64,000 bases of DNA from Nitrospirota bacterium. Its GTDB lineage: Bacteria; Nitrospirota; Nitrospiria; Nitrospirales; Nitrospiraceae. How positions within the stretch are numbered: the stretch's first letter is position 1; each line of letters begins with the position of its first letter. The position numbers and the translations under genes are program-made. Below the pieces are notes generated by a model. It ran no database searches and was not told where the DNA came from. It saw only the letters and a list, made by a program, of their open reading frames with translations. Of the stretch, positions 1 to 8,339 are shown piece by piece. The DNA is taken from assembly GCA_026387665.1 (NCBI GenBank), contig JAPLLG010000012.1, forward strand, positions 42,714 to 106,713, written 5' to 3'.

Positions 1-1204
1 CGTCGACTTGATCGATGACCTTGATCAATCCTCCATAGGTGCCGGCCATGATTTCCGGCCAGGCCGGGAGCGGAATGGCGGGGATCCCGTAGAACAGAAT
101 GCGAACTTTGCGGCCCACGTTGAGCAGCGGCGCGTCGATTCCGTCAGCCACCATCTCAATGGCTTTGTCGGTGCTCGTCGGAGAAAGCTTCACGAGTTTA
201 TCCCCGGGACGGACGGTTTCCCCGGCCCCGGCGTGAGCCATTTTCACTACGGTGCCATCGATCGGGGCGAGGATGCGGCTGGCGAGCCGGCGTTGCTCCG
301 CATTGGACATCCGCAAGGAGACATCGGCCAGTTGGTCGGTGGCTTTGGCCGCGTCGCCGATGGAGGCTTCACGGGCCGCTTCGGCATCGAGCAATCGCTG
401 CAGGACCTCGGCGCTGATTTGGTCGCGGCCAAAGCTGAGGGCTTTCATCGCCTGTCCCGCGCCCTTGAGGTTGGCCTGCGCCCCGGTCAGATCGGCTTTG
501 GTGGCGATCGCCGACTGGATGGTTAGCTCGAGTTCGCGTTGCGATACGAGGCCCTGTTCCGCCAACTGTTTGTGCCGGTTTACGTTTAGTTCAGCGGTGG
601 AGACCGCAATTTTTGCCGATTCGACCTTCTGGTAGGCCTCCCGCACCTTATTTTCCGCTTCGATCACCCGCGCCTGGGCGGAGGGGACCGCGGACTTGAC
701 GAGGTTCTGCATCTCCACGATCCGCTTATCCAATTGCTCGGCGCGCGCGAGCGCGGCTTTGCGAGACTGGTCCAGCGCCTTGCGTCGTTGGTCCAGAAAA
801 GGCAGGAGGTCCGGGGCCATGAAGTTGGGATCGTAGTCGTCCAATTCCAGGATGAGGTCGCCTTGCTTGACGCGCACCCCCTCAAAGATGTGCCATTTCT
901 TGATCCGCCCGGTGATCTGGGCTTCGATATCTTGCGGCCGTTCGTAGGGCATATAGGCGGAGAGTTGCCCGGTGACGGTAATCGTCTGGGTCCAGGGCAG
1001 GAAGGCAATGATCACGAGAAACAGCAGCACCAGCTTAATGGCGAGGCGCGAGGAAAACTTGAGACGTTCGGGGATTTGGACCTCTTCCCAGGACTGGAGC
1101 TTGGTCGAAGTCGCCAGGTCGTCGATCGCGATCTCGTCCAGACCTGTGTCCTGTTGAACGAGGGAGCGGACTTTATTTCGCAAATTCTGCGTGAAACGCG
1201 CCAC
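1..1204 (-). CDS. HlyD-family membrane fusion (adaptor) protein, 3' end beyond window
   Basis: Periplasmic adaptor of a tripartite or type I export system; it would join an inner-membrane ABC or MFS exporter to an outer-membrane channel. About 401 residues are visible, reading open from a GTG at 1204 preceded by a GGAG ribosome site six bases upstream. One membrane helix lies near residues 50-70 (LAIKLVLLFLVIIAFLPW). A split biotinyl/lipoyl-like beta domain follows (VTGQLSAYMP, then IFEGVRVKQGDLILELD), then a long alpha-hairpin coiled coil rich in A, E, Q and R, then the returning lipoyl half (ILAPIDGTVVK). There is no ATG start, so the gene is easy to miss. The C-terminus and any partner transporter lie outside the window. 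The family is clear; the cargo is unknown. Confidence 0.85.
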   Translation of the reverse strand, partial: MARFTQNLRNKVRSLVQQDTGLDEIAIDDLATSTKLQSWEEVQIPERLKFSSRLAIKLVLLFLVIIAFLPWTQTITVTGQLSAYMPYERPQDIEAQITGRIKKWHIFEGVRVKQGDLILELDDYDPNFMAPDLLPFLDQRRKALDQSRKAALARAEQLDKRIVEMQNLVKSAVPSAQARVIEAENKVREAYQKVESAKIAVSTAELNVNRHKQLAEQGLVSQRELELTIQSAIATKADLTGAQANLKGAGQAMKALSFGRDQISAEVLQRLLDAEAAREASIGDAAKATDQLADVSLRMSNAEQRRLASRILAPIDGTVVKMAHAGAGETVRPGDKLVKLSPTSTDKAIEMVADGIDAPLLNVGRKVRILFYGIPAIPLPAWPEIMAGTYGGLIKVIDQVD

Positions 1205-1247
1205 CGAGTTCTCCTCGCCAGAGCAGGGAAGCTAATACAACGGTCCT

Positions 1248-1276
1248 ATCATAGTGGAAGCGGCGTATCTGGTCAA
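1248..1276 (-). promoter_or_regulatory. sigma70-type promoter for the HlyD-family gene
   Basis: Read on the minus strand, TTGACC (1276-1271) and TATGAT (1253-1248) are separated by exactly 17 bases; each hexamer matches consensus at five of six positions. The predicted start falls about 37 bases before the GTG start at 1204. Prediction from sequence only. Confidence 0.55.
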
Positions 1277-1391
1277 TTTTTCAGCGCATCTGGTTATTCT
1301 GGAGAGGGCTGCGCTTGACCATCAGTCAGAGAATCGCTAAGGTGAGGGCTTCGTTGAGAGCCATGATCCGCAAGAGAAAGGCCGCACGAAT

Positions 1392-1976
1392 ATGCCCCGT
1401 CTTAGCAAAACCCCACGATCACAAGCCAGGCGTCGAAAGACGGAGCGCGCACAGCCCTTGGTCGGGGTGTTGGGCGGCAGCAAGTCCGATTTCCCGATTT
1501 TAGAAAAGGCCGTGGCGATGCTGGCGGATCTCGGGATCACGAGCGAGCTGCTGGTCGTCTCCGCGCATCGGACGCCGGACCGCTTGTTTGCCTATGCAGA
1601 ACAGGCTCCCGGCCGGGGGATTGAAGTCATTATTGCCGGAGCCGGCGGGGCCGCCCATCTGCCCGGGATGCTGGCGGCAAAGACCCATCTGCCGGTTATC
1701 GGGGTTCCGATCCCGACGGAGAATCTTCGCGGACTCGATTCGCTTCTCTCCATCGTGCAAATGCCAAAAGGAATTCCCGTCGCGACCGTGGCGATCGGAG
1801 GGGCGGAGAATGCCGGCTTGTTGGCTGCGCAAATCCTGGCCGGCCGGTATCCGGCGATTGCTACCCGCGTGAAATTATTCCGTCAGACTCAGACCGACAG
1901 CGTGCTCCAGTCTCCTGAAGCGAAGGGTCTGGTGACCGGCACGAAGGGCCCCGGCCGTCCGAGTCGCTGGCCGTGA
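1392..1976 (+). CDS. purE: N5-carboxyaminoimidazole ribonucleotide mutase (PurE)
   Basis: Catalyses N5-CAIR to CAIR in de novo purine synthesis, acting with PurK next door. The class I PurE signatures are present: GGSKSD (residues 28-33), SAHRTP (57-62) and a Gly/Ala-rich [14 protein letters not shown] phosphate-binding segment. At 194 residues it is about 25-30 longer than usual, with a basic N-terminal extension of about 20 residues and a C-terminal tail that look unstructured. The ATG start has a modest purine-rich ribosome site (AGAAAGG about ten bases upstream), and no later ATG lies before the domain. The stop overlaps the GTG of purK by four bases, so the two genes are translationally coupled. 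Confidence 0.95.
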   Translation: MPRLSKTPRSQARRRKTERAQPLVGVLGGSKSDFPILEKAVAMLADLGITSELLVVSAHRTPDRLFAYAEQAPGRGIEVIIAGAGGAAHLPGMLAAKTHLPVIGVPIPTENLRGLDSLLSIVQMPKGIPVATVAIGGAENAGLLAAQILAGRYPAIATRVKLFRQTQTDSVLQSPEAKGLVTGTKGPGRPSRWP

Positions 1977-3139
1977 AGCGAGCGGTCATCGAGCCAGGAT
2001 CGGTCCTGGGCGTGCTAGGCGGAGGACAATTGGGCGCCATGTTCACCCTGGCGGCGCTCCGCCTCGGTTATCAGGTCGCAGTCTGGGATCCGGATCCAGA
2101 GGCGCCGGCCCATCGTGTCGCCACCCACAGTTTCCCCTTCTCGTTTACCGATCAACAGGCTCTTGCGCGATTCGCTGACCTGGTCAGCGTCGTGACCTAT
2201 GAATGGGAGAATATCCCCGCGGAGCTCTGTCGTTCGTTGGAACAGCGAAAGCCGGTTCGTCCATCGAGCGCCGTCCTGAGCGTGATTCAGGATCGCCTTG
2301 AGCAAAAGGGTTTCCTCTCCTCCCACGGATTCCCCGTTCCCTCCTTCGCGATCCTGACATCTCCCGATCAATTGGCGCCGGCCCTCCGACAGGTCGGGTA
2401 TCCAGCCCTCTGTAAGACGGCTACGGCTGGTTATGATGGCAAGGGCCAGTGGCGCATTAGCCGGGAGCCCGATGTCCGTGAGGTGGAACGGGCCCTGTCG
2501 AAATCCGCTTGCCCCGGCATGCGATGGATCGTGGAGGCCTTTGTCCCGTTTGAACGGGAACTCTCGATCCTGGTGGTCCGTGGATCTGACGGACAGAGTT
2601 GCACCTATCCCTTGGTGGAGAATGAACATGACGAGGGGATTCTGCGAACTACCAAGGTGCCGGCCCAGGCTTCTTCAGTGGTGGCAGAGCGGGCGGCTGT
2701 GCTGGCGCGTCAGGTGGTGGATCGGCTGGAAGGGGTCGGGGTCTTCTGTCTCGAACTGTTTGAGTTGTCTGGCGGAGAGTTGCTGATCAATGAGGTTGCG
2801 CCGCGGCCCCATAACTCAGGCCATTACACGCTCGATGCCTGCAGCGTGTCTCAATTCGAGCAACAGGTTCGTGCGACGTGCGGGATGCCGCTCGGTGAGG
2901 TGCGGCTGCTGAGTCCAGCCGTGATGGTGAATCTGATCGGAGAAGAGGCCGCGGCCTTTGTGAAGGGGGCAGGGAGCCGAGCGCTGTTGGCTATTCCCGG
3001 TGCAGTACTCCACCTCTATGGCAAGCCGGAAATCCGCCCTCGTCGTAAGATGGGCCATGTCACATTTCTCGGCGGGACGCTCGATCTCGCCCTTGCACGC
3101 GCGCAGCAATTCCGCGTCAGTTTTTCGCATGAGCGCTAG
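1973..3139 (+). CDS. purK: N5-carboxyaminoimidazole ribonucleotide synthase (PurK)
   Basis: ATP-dependent carboxylation of AIR to N5-CAIR, the step before PurE. ATP-grasp architecture is visible: an N-terminal nucleotide-binding fold with LGGGQLGAM (15-23), the VTYEWENIP segment, a central ATP-grasp domain (GYDGKGQW), and the C-terminal signature [14 protein letters not shown]. The 388-residue length is normal. It starts with GTG inside the purE stop (GTGA), the usual coupled purEK arrangement. It converges with the rhomboid gene; the two stop codons share the palindrome CTAG at 3136-3139. Confidence 0.96.
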   Translation: MKRAVIEPGSVLGVLGGGQLGAMFTLAALRLGYQVAVWDPDPEAPAHRVATHSFPFSFTDQQALARFADLVSVVTYEWENIPAELCRSLEQRKPVRPSSAVLSVIQDRLEQKGFLSSHGFPVPSFAILTSPDQLAPALRQVGYPALCKTATAGYDGKGQWRISREPDVREVERALSKSACPGMRWIVEAFVPFERELSILVVRGSDGQSCTYPLVENEHDEGILRTTKVPAQASSVVAERAAVLARQVVDRLEGVGVFCLELFELSGGELLINEVAPRPHNSGHYTLDACSVSQFEQQVRATCGMPLGEVRLLSPAVMVNLIGEEAAAFVKGAGSRALLAIPGAVLHLYGKPEIRPRRKMGHVTFLGGTLDLALARAQQFRVSFSHER

Positions 3140-3840
3140 CGTTCCCATCTGTTTCTGTGGCTTGGCGCGAAGAATGGCACGTCCTTCCGTTTGAACAGAC
3201 CGATCAGCGCCATTCCTGCGAGAAACCCGCCGATATGGGCGAAGAAGGCCACGCCGCCTCCCTTACTGCCGATACTCATGCCCCCGCTGAAGAGTTGCAT
3301 CACGAACCACATGCCGAGGACGAAACCCGCGGCCACCTTCGTGATGCCTAGTCCCGGTATCAGGACCAGCACGCGAGCTCGCGGGAACAACAATAGATAA
3401 GCGCCTAGGACACCGGAAATGGCGCCGCTGGCTCCGATCATGGGGACCGTCGAAGAGGGATCGGTCAGGGCGTGGCTCAAGGCGGCGAGGACTCCGCACG
3501 TGAGGTAGAAGAGGGCATATTTCGCGTGGCCCATGGCGTCCTCGATGTTGTTCCCGAAGACCCAGAGGTACAGCATATTGCCGATGAGGTGCATCCAGCC
3601 GCCGTGGAGAAACATGCTCGTGAGCAAGGTTGCATAGGCGGGAATGGCCACGACCGTCTCCGGGAGGTTGGCCTGTCCGAACAGGAGGGCGGGGATCGCC
3701 CCGTATTGGAACGCGAAGGTGTTGTCCGGTCCGGCAGGGAGGCTGATCTGATGGAGAAAGACGAGGACGCAGGCCACAATGGACGCGATTGTGACGACTG
3801 GTGTTAGCTCGGTTGGGTTATCGTCGTGGAGGGGGATCAC
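3136..3840 (-). CDS. Rhomboid-family intramembrane serine protease
   Basis: Cleaves transmembrane substrates within the membrane. The 234-residue protein has about six hydrophobic segments. Catalytic Ser139 lies in GASG (136-139) and catalytic His202 in AHIGG. The L1-loop region HGGWMHLIGNMLYLWVFG (79-96) is well conserved. I chose the GTG at 3840 because the protein then begins VIPLHDDNPT, as in related rhomboids. The open frame runs further upstream, but only by overlapping the DHH gene in another frame. The start lies four bases after the DHH stop, so the pair is probably an operon. Substrate unknown. Confidence 0.88.
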   Translation of the reverse strand: MIPLHDDNPTELTPVVTIASIVACVLVFLHQISLPAGPDNTFAFQYGAIPALLFGQANLPETVVAIPAYATLLTSMFLHGGWMHLIGNMLYLWVFGNNIEDAMGHAKYALFYLTCGVLAALSHALTDPSSTVPMIGASGAISGVLGAYLLLFPRARVLVLIPGLGITKVAAGFVLGMWFVMQLFSGGMSIGSKGGGVAFFAHIGGFLAGMALIGLFKRKDVPFFAPSHRNRWER

Positions 3841-3844
3841 GGTG

Positions 3845-4744
3845 TCACGACGAGGAGGGAGGGCGGCGACGGTCGATGACTTTCCGTGGCAGTGCCGGAT
3901 TATCCGGCAAGGTGCCATCAGGGCCCAGCAGGACGGAGAACCCCGCCGCATGCGTATGGCCTCCGCCGCCGAAGGACGCGGCGATGGCTCCCACGTCCGC
4001 TCCGTCCTCGCGCGAACGCATACTGTAATAGCGGCGGCCATCGCGATCGTGCCACATGACGCAGAACGGATGTTGCGCGGAGAGGCGCTCGCCGACCTGA
4101 CTGGTCAAGATCGCGGTTTGGACCGAGGGCACGATGGCTCCCTGAAAGTCGATCAAGGTGGCCTGCGCCGCGAGTTTGCTCACGAGTTCGTTTTCATAAC
4201 GGAGGATGGCGCGTCCCTCCTGTTCCAGATCTTTTTGCTGGAAGCTGCTCCAGAGCTGATAATCGAACGGATGGGAGGCCAGGGCCGCGCTGATTTCACG
4301 GCTGGAGGGGAGGGCCCAGGTCCAGAGGTCTTTGTCTTGGATATAGTTGAGGAGCCAGGGCGCCGGCTGATCGTGCGCCCATTCCCAGGCCAGGACCGCT
4401 CCGGACTTTTTCATGTCGAAGTAGGCATAGGGAAGGCCGGCCAGGGCCTTTTCTGCGGTGATGTGGTGATCGAGGACGAGAAGGGCCTGCGCGTCAGCGG
4501 CGATGGCGTCCAATATCTCGCGGGTATAGCTGAAATCTACGATGACGACTCGTTGGCCCTGCAGTCCTTCCGGAGGGGGATTCCCATGTTTGACGGGGAT
4601 GAATCGAGCCGCGGGAAATTTATTCCGGATCGCCCAGGCTGCGCCGAATCCATCGGCGCATTCCGCGTGATAGAGGACGACCGTGGGGGGGGCAGCGAAT
4701 GGGTGTTGTGAACGGGAGCCAGCCATTGATGCGGAGCATACCAT
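3845..4744 (-). CDS. DHH/DHHA1 family phosphoesterase
   Basis: Member of the DHH superfamily of Mn-dependent phosphoesterases (RecJ, NrnA, exopolyphosphatase-like). The N-terminal motif YHAECADGFGAAWA (25-38) is followed by the signature LDHH (91-94). The DHHA1 substrate-binding motif GGGGHTHAAGF is at 259-269 in a 299-residue protein. This is the short subgroup whose first Asp motif is in the HxxCxDGxxA context. Likely substrates are short oligonucleotides or a cyclic-dinucleotide product; the sequence does not decide. The start has no clear ribosome site, and ATG 4726 is an alternative. It forms a tight pair with the downstream rhomboid gene. Confidence 0.85.
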   Translation of the reverse strand: MVCSASMAGSRSQHPFAAPPTVVLYHAECADGFGAAWAIRNKFPAARFIPVKHGNPPPEGLQGQRVVIVDFSYTREILDAIAADAQALLVLDHHITAEKALAGLPYAYFDMKKSGAVLAWEWAHDQPAPWLLNYIQDKDLWTWALPSSREISAALASHPFDYQLWSSFQQKDLEQEGRAILRYENELVSKLAAQATLIDFQGAIVPSVQTAILTSQVGERLSAQHPFCVMWHDRDGRRYYSMRSREDGADVGAIAASFGGGGHTHAAGFSVLLGPDGTLPDNPALPRKVIDRRRPPSSS

Positions 4745-4782
4745 GACGCTTCGTCGAGACTAAAGCGTCTTGTACGAAGAGG

Positions 4783-5826
4783 TCAGAACCTGTTCAGGTG
4801 ATCGATCAGTTGACGCAACCGGCTTGCGCTCTGGCGGTTGGAGGCAAAGACCAAGCGAGGCAAGTTTCTGAGATTCGGTTCGTCGAGTTCTTCCGGAAGG
4901 GCCGCGCGCAGCTCAAAGGTCCCCTCGGACAACAGATCGCCGAAGGTCTGGTGAAGGCCCGCCACTTGCTCAGGGGAGATGCCTGTTTTTAGCCGCAGGG
5001 CCAATTGCCGCCCGACATAGCGCATGGAATGGAATCGGCGGTAGAACGTGTGGATTTCCTCGATGGCCTCGTCCACAGACGTGGTGATCTTGAACAGGCT
5101 GAGATCTTCCTGGTTAATCAGTTTCCTGGCCAGGAGCTGCTTGGTGACGAAGGCATACCAGTCGTCCCAATAGTCGCAGCCTGGCGCTTGGAGGCAGACG
5201 ATCGGCTGGGGGTCGCTCTTGCCGGTTTGGGCGAGGGTCAAAATTTCAAACCCTTCGTCATGGGTGCCGAAGCCGCCGGGAAACAGCGCGATCGCGTTCG
5301 CTTCTTTCTGGAAAATGAGTTTGCGGGTGAAGAAGTATTTGAACGTGACGAGCTTCGGGTCGTCGGCAATGGTCCGATTCGGGCCCTGTTCGAAGGGCAG
5401 CATGATATTGACCCCGAAACTGTTCTCCCGGCCCGCGCCCTCTTGGCAGGCGCGCATGATCCCGTCGGCTCCGCCGGTAATGACCATGAACCCTTCTTCG
5501 ACGATCTGACGGGAAAACCGGGAGGCCATCTCGTAATTCGGATCGTCTGTGGCGGTGCGGGCTGAGCCGAAGATGCTGATCTTGCGCCGGTTGCGGTAGT
5601 CGTGGAAGACATGGAAGGCGTGACGGAGTTCTTTGACGGCGCGGTTGACGATCTTGAGATCCAGGGCGTCCAGATGGGAATCGTGGAGCCGGAGCGTCCC
5701 GGCCAGGAGTTCTTTCATGATCGCGGCCTGGAGGTCGTCCTCCGGACTGTCGAGCAGGAGCCGAATTTGGCTGAGCAACTCGTCGTTCGAGGGCATGGGG
5801 CGGGAACGGTTCGTGGAAGTTTTCAT
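4783..5826 (-). CDS. LOG-family (TIGR00730-like) protein
   Basis: Lysine-decarboxylase-like Rossmann protein of the LOG family, some of which are cytokinin-nucleotide phosphoribohydrolases. It carries ISIFGSAR, an ITGGADGIM segment and the family hallmark PGGFGTHDE. At 347 residues it is longer than classic LOG proteins (about 190), with an N-terminal helical region of about 80 residues and a C-terminal extension of about 90. This is the long-type architecture, also seen in PpnN-like nucleotidases. The ATG at 5826 has AGGG eight bases upstream; a TTG 30 bases earlier has no ribosome site. Probable role is nucleotide 5'-monophosphate cleavage; substrate not established. Confidence 0.8.
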   Translation of the reverse strand: MKTSTNRSRPMPSNDELLSQIRLLLDSPEDDLQAAIMKELLAGTLRLHDSHLDALDLKIVNRAVKELRHAFHVFHDYRNRRKISIFGSARTATDDPNYEMASRFSRQIVEEGFMVITGGADGIMRACQEGAGRENSFGVNIMLPFEQGPNRTIADDPKLVTFKYFFTRKLIFQKEANAIALFPGGFGTHDEGFEILTLAQTGKSDPQPIVCLQAPGCDYWDDWYAFVTKQLLARKLINQEDLSLFKITTSVDEAIEEIHTFYRRFHSMRYVGRQLALRLKTGISPEQVAGLHQTFGDLLSEGTFELRAALPEELDEPNLRNLPRLVFASNRQSASRLRQLIDHLNRF

Positions 5827-5922
5827 GGGGTCATCCCTATGCGATGAGGGGGCCAAATGACTGTAGAAAAACTCTACCAGCTGATCGCTGATTGGTCAAA
5901 GGAATGGAGAATTATGTGTACG

Positions 5923-6678
5923 TTAGGAACGGCTGGGGGTGGCAGGCATGGTCTGAAGCGCCCAGGCCCTGATGCGGGTGAGGTTGGAGGAGGTGAGGTC
6001 GGTGAACTGCACATCGACCTGCCAGGCGCGAGGCTCTGTTTCCGGGTTTTCGCAGGCCAGCACCTTCCCACGAATGGTCAGGGGCGTGTTTTGGCCGGAG
6101 ATGGAAAAGGCCAGGACGACGTTCGTCTTGGGCGCGAGTTTCGTCGCCGATTCGATCAAGGCGCCGACGTGGTTCAGCTGGATGATCATGGCGTTATAGT
6201 TGAGTCCCTGCGCCAGGGCCTGTCCGGGCACACTCACCACGACGGGGATCCTTGCCGCATGTCTGGGCGGGCTGAGCATCAGGTCTTGGGCGCTGAGCAC
6301 CCCGATCGGCTGGTTCTGTTTCGTGACGATCAAGAGGGACGCGCCGGTCGCCAGCATGAGGGTCGAGGCTTCTGCCAGGGCCTGATCATGCTCGATGAAC
6401 TGGACCGGGCGGGTCATGATGGCCCGGACTTCGATGTCGTGCGGCTCAAGCCCCTGCGCGACGACTTTTTTCACGATGTCGGTCGCAGTCATCAAGCCGA
6501 ACTGCGCATCCGTATCCTTCACGAGCAGGCAGGGGGCCTGTTCGTGTTCGAGCAATAGCGCCGCCTCACTGACGGAAAGGTCTCCGGGAATTTGCACAAC
6601 GCCTGGTGTCATCATATGGGCAATCACAGTTGGTATCAGATGTGTAGCCTTGGAGGGCTTGTTCTGGGCGTCCGGCAT
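5923..6678 (-). CDS. CBS-pair protein with C-terminal PilZ-like domain
   Basis: A 251-residue soluble protein with two CBS motifs (about 20-75 and 83-135; MTPGVVQIPGDLSVSEAA and IMTRPVQFIEHDQALAEA), which typically bind adenosyl ligands. The C-terminal 110 residues look PilZ-like: an RxxxR motif at 139-143 (RHAAR), a following beta strand, and QLNHVGALIES where PilZ proteins usually have D/NxSxxG. That second c-di-GMP motif is degenerate. The ATG at 6678 has AGAGG about ten bases upstream; the open frame extends further but without conserved sequence. It probably links nucleotide status to c-di-GMP output. The CBS call is secure; PilZ is inference. Confidence 0.75.
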   Translation of the reverse strand: MPDAQNKPSKATHLIPTVIAHMMTPGVVQIPGDLSVSEAALLLEHEQAPCLLVKDTDAQFGLMTATDIVKKVVAQGLEPHDIEVRAIMTRPVQFIEHDQALAEASTLMLATGASLLIVTKQNQPIGVLSAQDLMLSPPRHAARIPVVVSVPGQALAQGLNYNAMIIQLNHVGALIESATKLAPKTNVVLAFSISGQNTPLTIRGKVLACENPETEPRAWQVDVQFTDLTSSNLTRIRAWALQTMPATPSRS

Positions 6679-6790
6679 GGGTGTCAAACCTCTTCCGACT
6701 CGCGTCCGCACGATTCGTGAGGGTTCCGCCCCCGGCGACGTCAGCCAAGTATAGCAGACGGGGCGTTCTCGTCTGGGACCGGGGCGTTCC

Positions 6791-6820
6791 TTGTCAAACA
6801 AGGGGTTTGGCGAATAGACT
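6791..6820 (+). promoter_or_regulatory. candidate sigma70 promoter for the MNIO-dus-maf run
   Basis: TTGTCA (6791-6796) and TAGACT (6815-6820) are 18 bases apart, in the divergent gap between the CBS-PilZ gene and the next + strand gene. Transcription would begin near 6827, only a few bases before ATG 6831, which hints that translation may really begin at ATG 6855 or 6873. Confidence 0.35.
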
Positions 6821-6830
6821 AGAATGATTC

Positions 6831-8339
6831 ATGGGCCAATACAAGAATCGATCGATGGGCAATCACAACGCCATGCAACAGGATTTTCAACGCCGTCTCA
6901 GGCCGATTCCCCCACAGGGGATGGGCCTGTCGGTCGACGTCTATTCCCCCGATCTGTTCGAACTGATGACGCAGCTCAAGGCGCGAGGCCTCAGGCCGAA
7001 CTATCTTGAAGCCTTTAAGGCGACGACGACCGCTCTGACCGCGGTTCGACAGGCGCTGCCAGATCTGGCGCTGGCCTATCACGGAGAAGGCCTTTGGATC
7101 ACCCAGCCGGACGTGCAAGGGTCGCCGTTCTTCCAGCAGGACGTCGACGAGATGGTCATGCAGCTTAATTGTATACAGAGTCTCTGGCTGAATCATGAAT
7201 GTGCGATGAAGCAGATGGCCGGCTACTCGTTCGGCACCTATGTGCCGCCGTTGTATACGCCGCTGAGCGCCGAAGTGGTGGCGGATAATATCGCCACGGT
7301 GCAGCAGGCGATGGATCGGCAGGGTGCCCGCGCGGACGGAACCGCGCCGCTCTTTCTTTTGGAGTTGCCGCCGCTCACCTATTTTTCAGCCGGCAGGATC
7401 ACGATTCCTCATTTTTTCAGGCTGGTGGCGGATCTCGTGCCCTGCGGTCTCGTCTTGGACATCGGGCACCTCTGGACGGTCTATCGCTATACAACGGCCT
7501 GCCGACGGATGTCCCTTGAGCAATTCGTCAGGGAGTTTCTCGATGAGTTTCCTCTGGAGCGGGTGGTTGAAATTCATGTGGCCGGCTTGGCCTGTCATGA
7601 ATCGGCCGGTGAGTCGGAGTTGAGAGCGGAGCCTCCAGCCTGGCTGGATGCCCATGCAGCCTCGATTCCAGCGGTCCTCTTCATGATGCTCGAACAGGTC
7701 CTGGCCCATCCGAACCTCGTGAGCCTGAGGGCTGTGGCGTTGGAGGTGGACACCAAGCCGATCGAGACGATTGTGGAGGAATATGCAGAGGCGGTCCGGC
7801 GTTTCGACCCTGTCGTTCAGCGGACGATGGCCAGAGGGTTGGGCGCTGAACAGATGGATCGGGCGTTGCCGTCCTGTTCAACCCAAGAGCCGGTCAGTCA
7901 ATCTGCTCGGCAGCAGTTGCGTGACGACTATGGTCTCTATGCGCAAATTATTTCCGGGCAAGTTCCTGTGACAGGACCCGACTGGCAGGAAACGGCGGAA
8001 GATCAAAGAGGACTTACGTCCTACAGCACGACCTATTTGCCCTACGAGATCCTTCATTGGGGCGGCGATCTGAGCGAGATGTTTCCGCAGACCTGCAGGC
8101 TGTTAGCGGCGCGAGGCGTCGATCTGGCCGAGTTTGTATCCTTCTGGTTTCGCGCGCCCCGTCCCCTCACCGAGTCCTACGATTTCTTTCTGCTCAAGAT
8201 CGAACGGTTCATCGAGTTTGTGGCGGAGTTCACGCCGGAGGCGCTGGCCTGCGTCGAAGAGGAAAGTGCTGTGCTGAGGCAGGCCTATGCGGAGGCGAAT
8301 GAAGTGGTGGGGCCTGTGATGGAGATCGGACAAGCCTGA
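6831..8339 (+). CDS. DUF692/MNIO-like multinuclear iron enzyme with long C-terminal extension
   Basis: The first ~300 residues match the DUF692 (MNIO) TIM-barrel pattern. Candidate metal ligands are H84 (AYHGEGLW), H122 (LNHE), E178 (LLELPP), D210 and H213 (LVLDIGH), and H249 (VEIHVAG). MNIO enzymes (MbnB, HvfB/BufB, TglH types) oxidatively modify cysteines of peptide precursors. The rest, to residue 502, is an unrecognised helical domain absent from typical ~280-residue family members. No obvious short Cys-rich precursor lies next to it. The start is uncertain: ATG 6831, 6855 and 6873 all lack clear ribosome sites. The stop overlaps the dus start (TGATG), so it is co-translated with a tRNA-modifying enzyme. 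Reaction unknown. Confidence 0.72.
   Translation: MGQYKNRSMGNHNAMQQDFQRRLRPIPPQGMGLSVDVYSPDLFELMTQLKARGLRPNYLEAFKATTTALTAVRQALPDLALAYHGEGLWITQPDVQGSPFFQQDVDEMVMQLNCIQSLWLNHECAMKQMAGYSFGTYVPPLYTPLSAEVVADNIATVQQAMDRQGARADGTAPLFLLELPPLTYFSAGRITIPHFFRLVADLVPCGLVLDIGHLWTVYRYTTACRRMSLEQFVREFLDEFPLERVVEIHVAGLACHESAGESELRAEPPAWLDAHAASIPAVLFMMLEQVLAHPNLVSLRAVALEVDTKPIETIVEEYAEAVRRFDPVVQRTMARGLGAEQMDRALPSCSTQEPVSQSARQQLRDDYGLYAQIISGQVPVTGPDWQETAEDQRGLTSYSTTYLPYEILHWGGDLSEMFPQTCRLLAARGVDLAEFVSFWFRAPRPLTESYDFFLLKIERFIEFVAEFTPEALACVEEESAVLRQAYAEANEVVGPVMEIGQA

Noticed and set aside
8..526. + strand ORF at the left edge (172 residues)
   Set aside because: Opposite strand reads as a continuous HlyD-family protein from a GTG at 1204; the + strand ORF has no ribosome site or family match.
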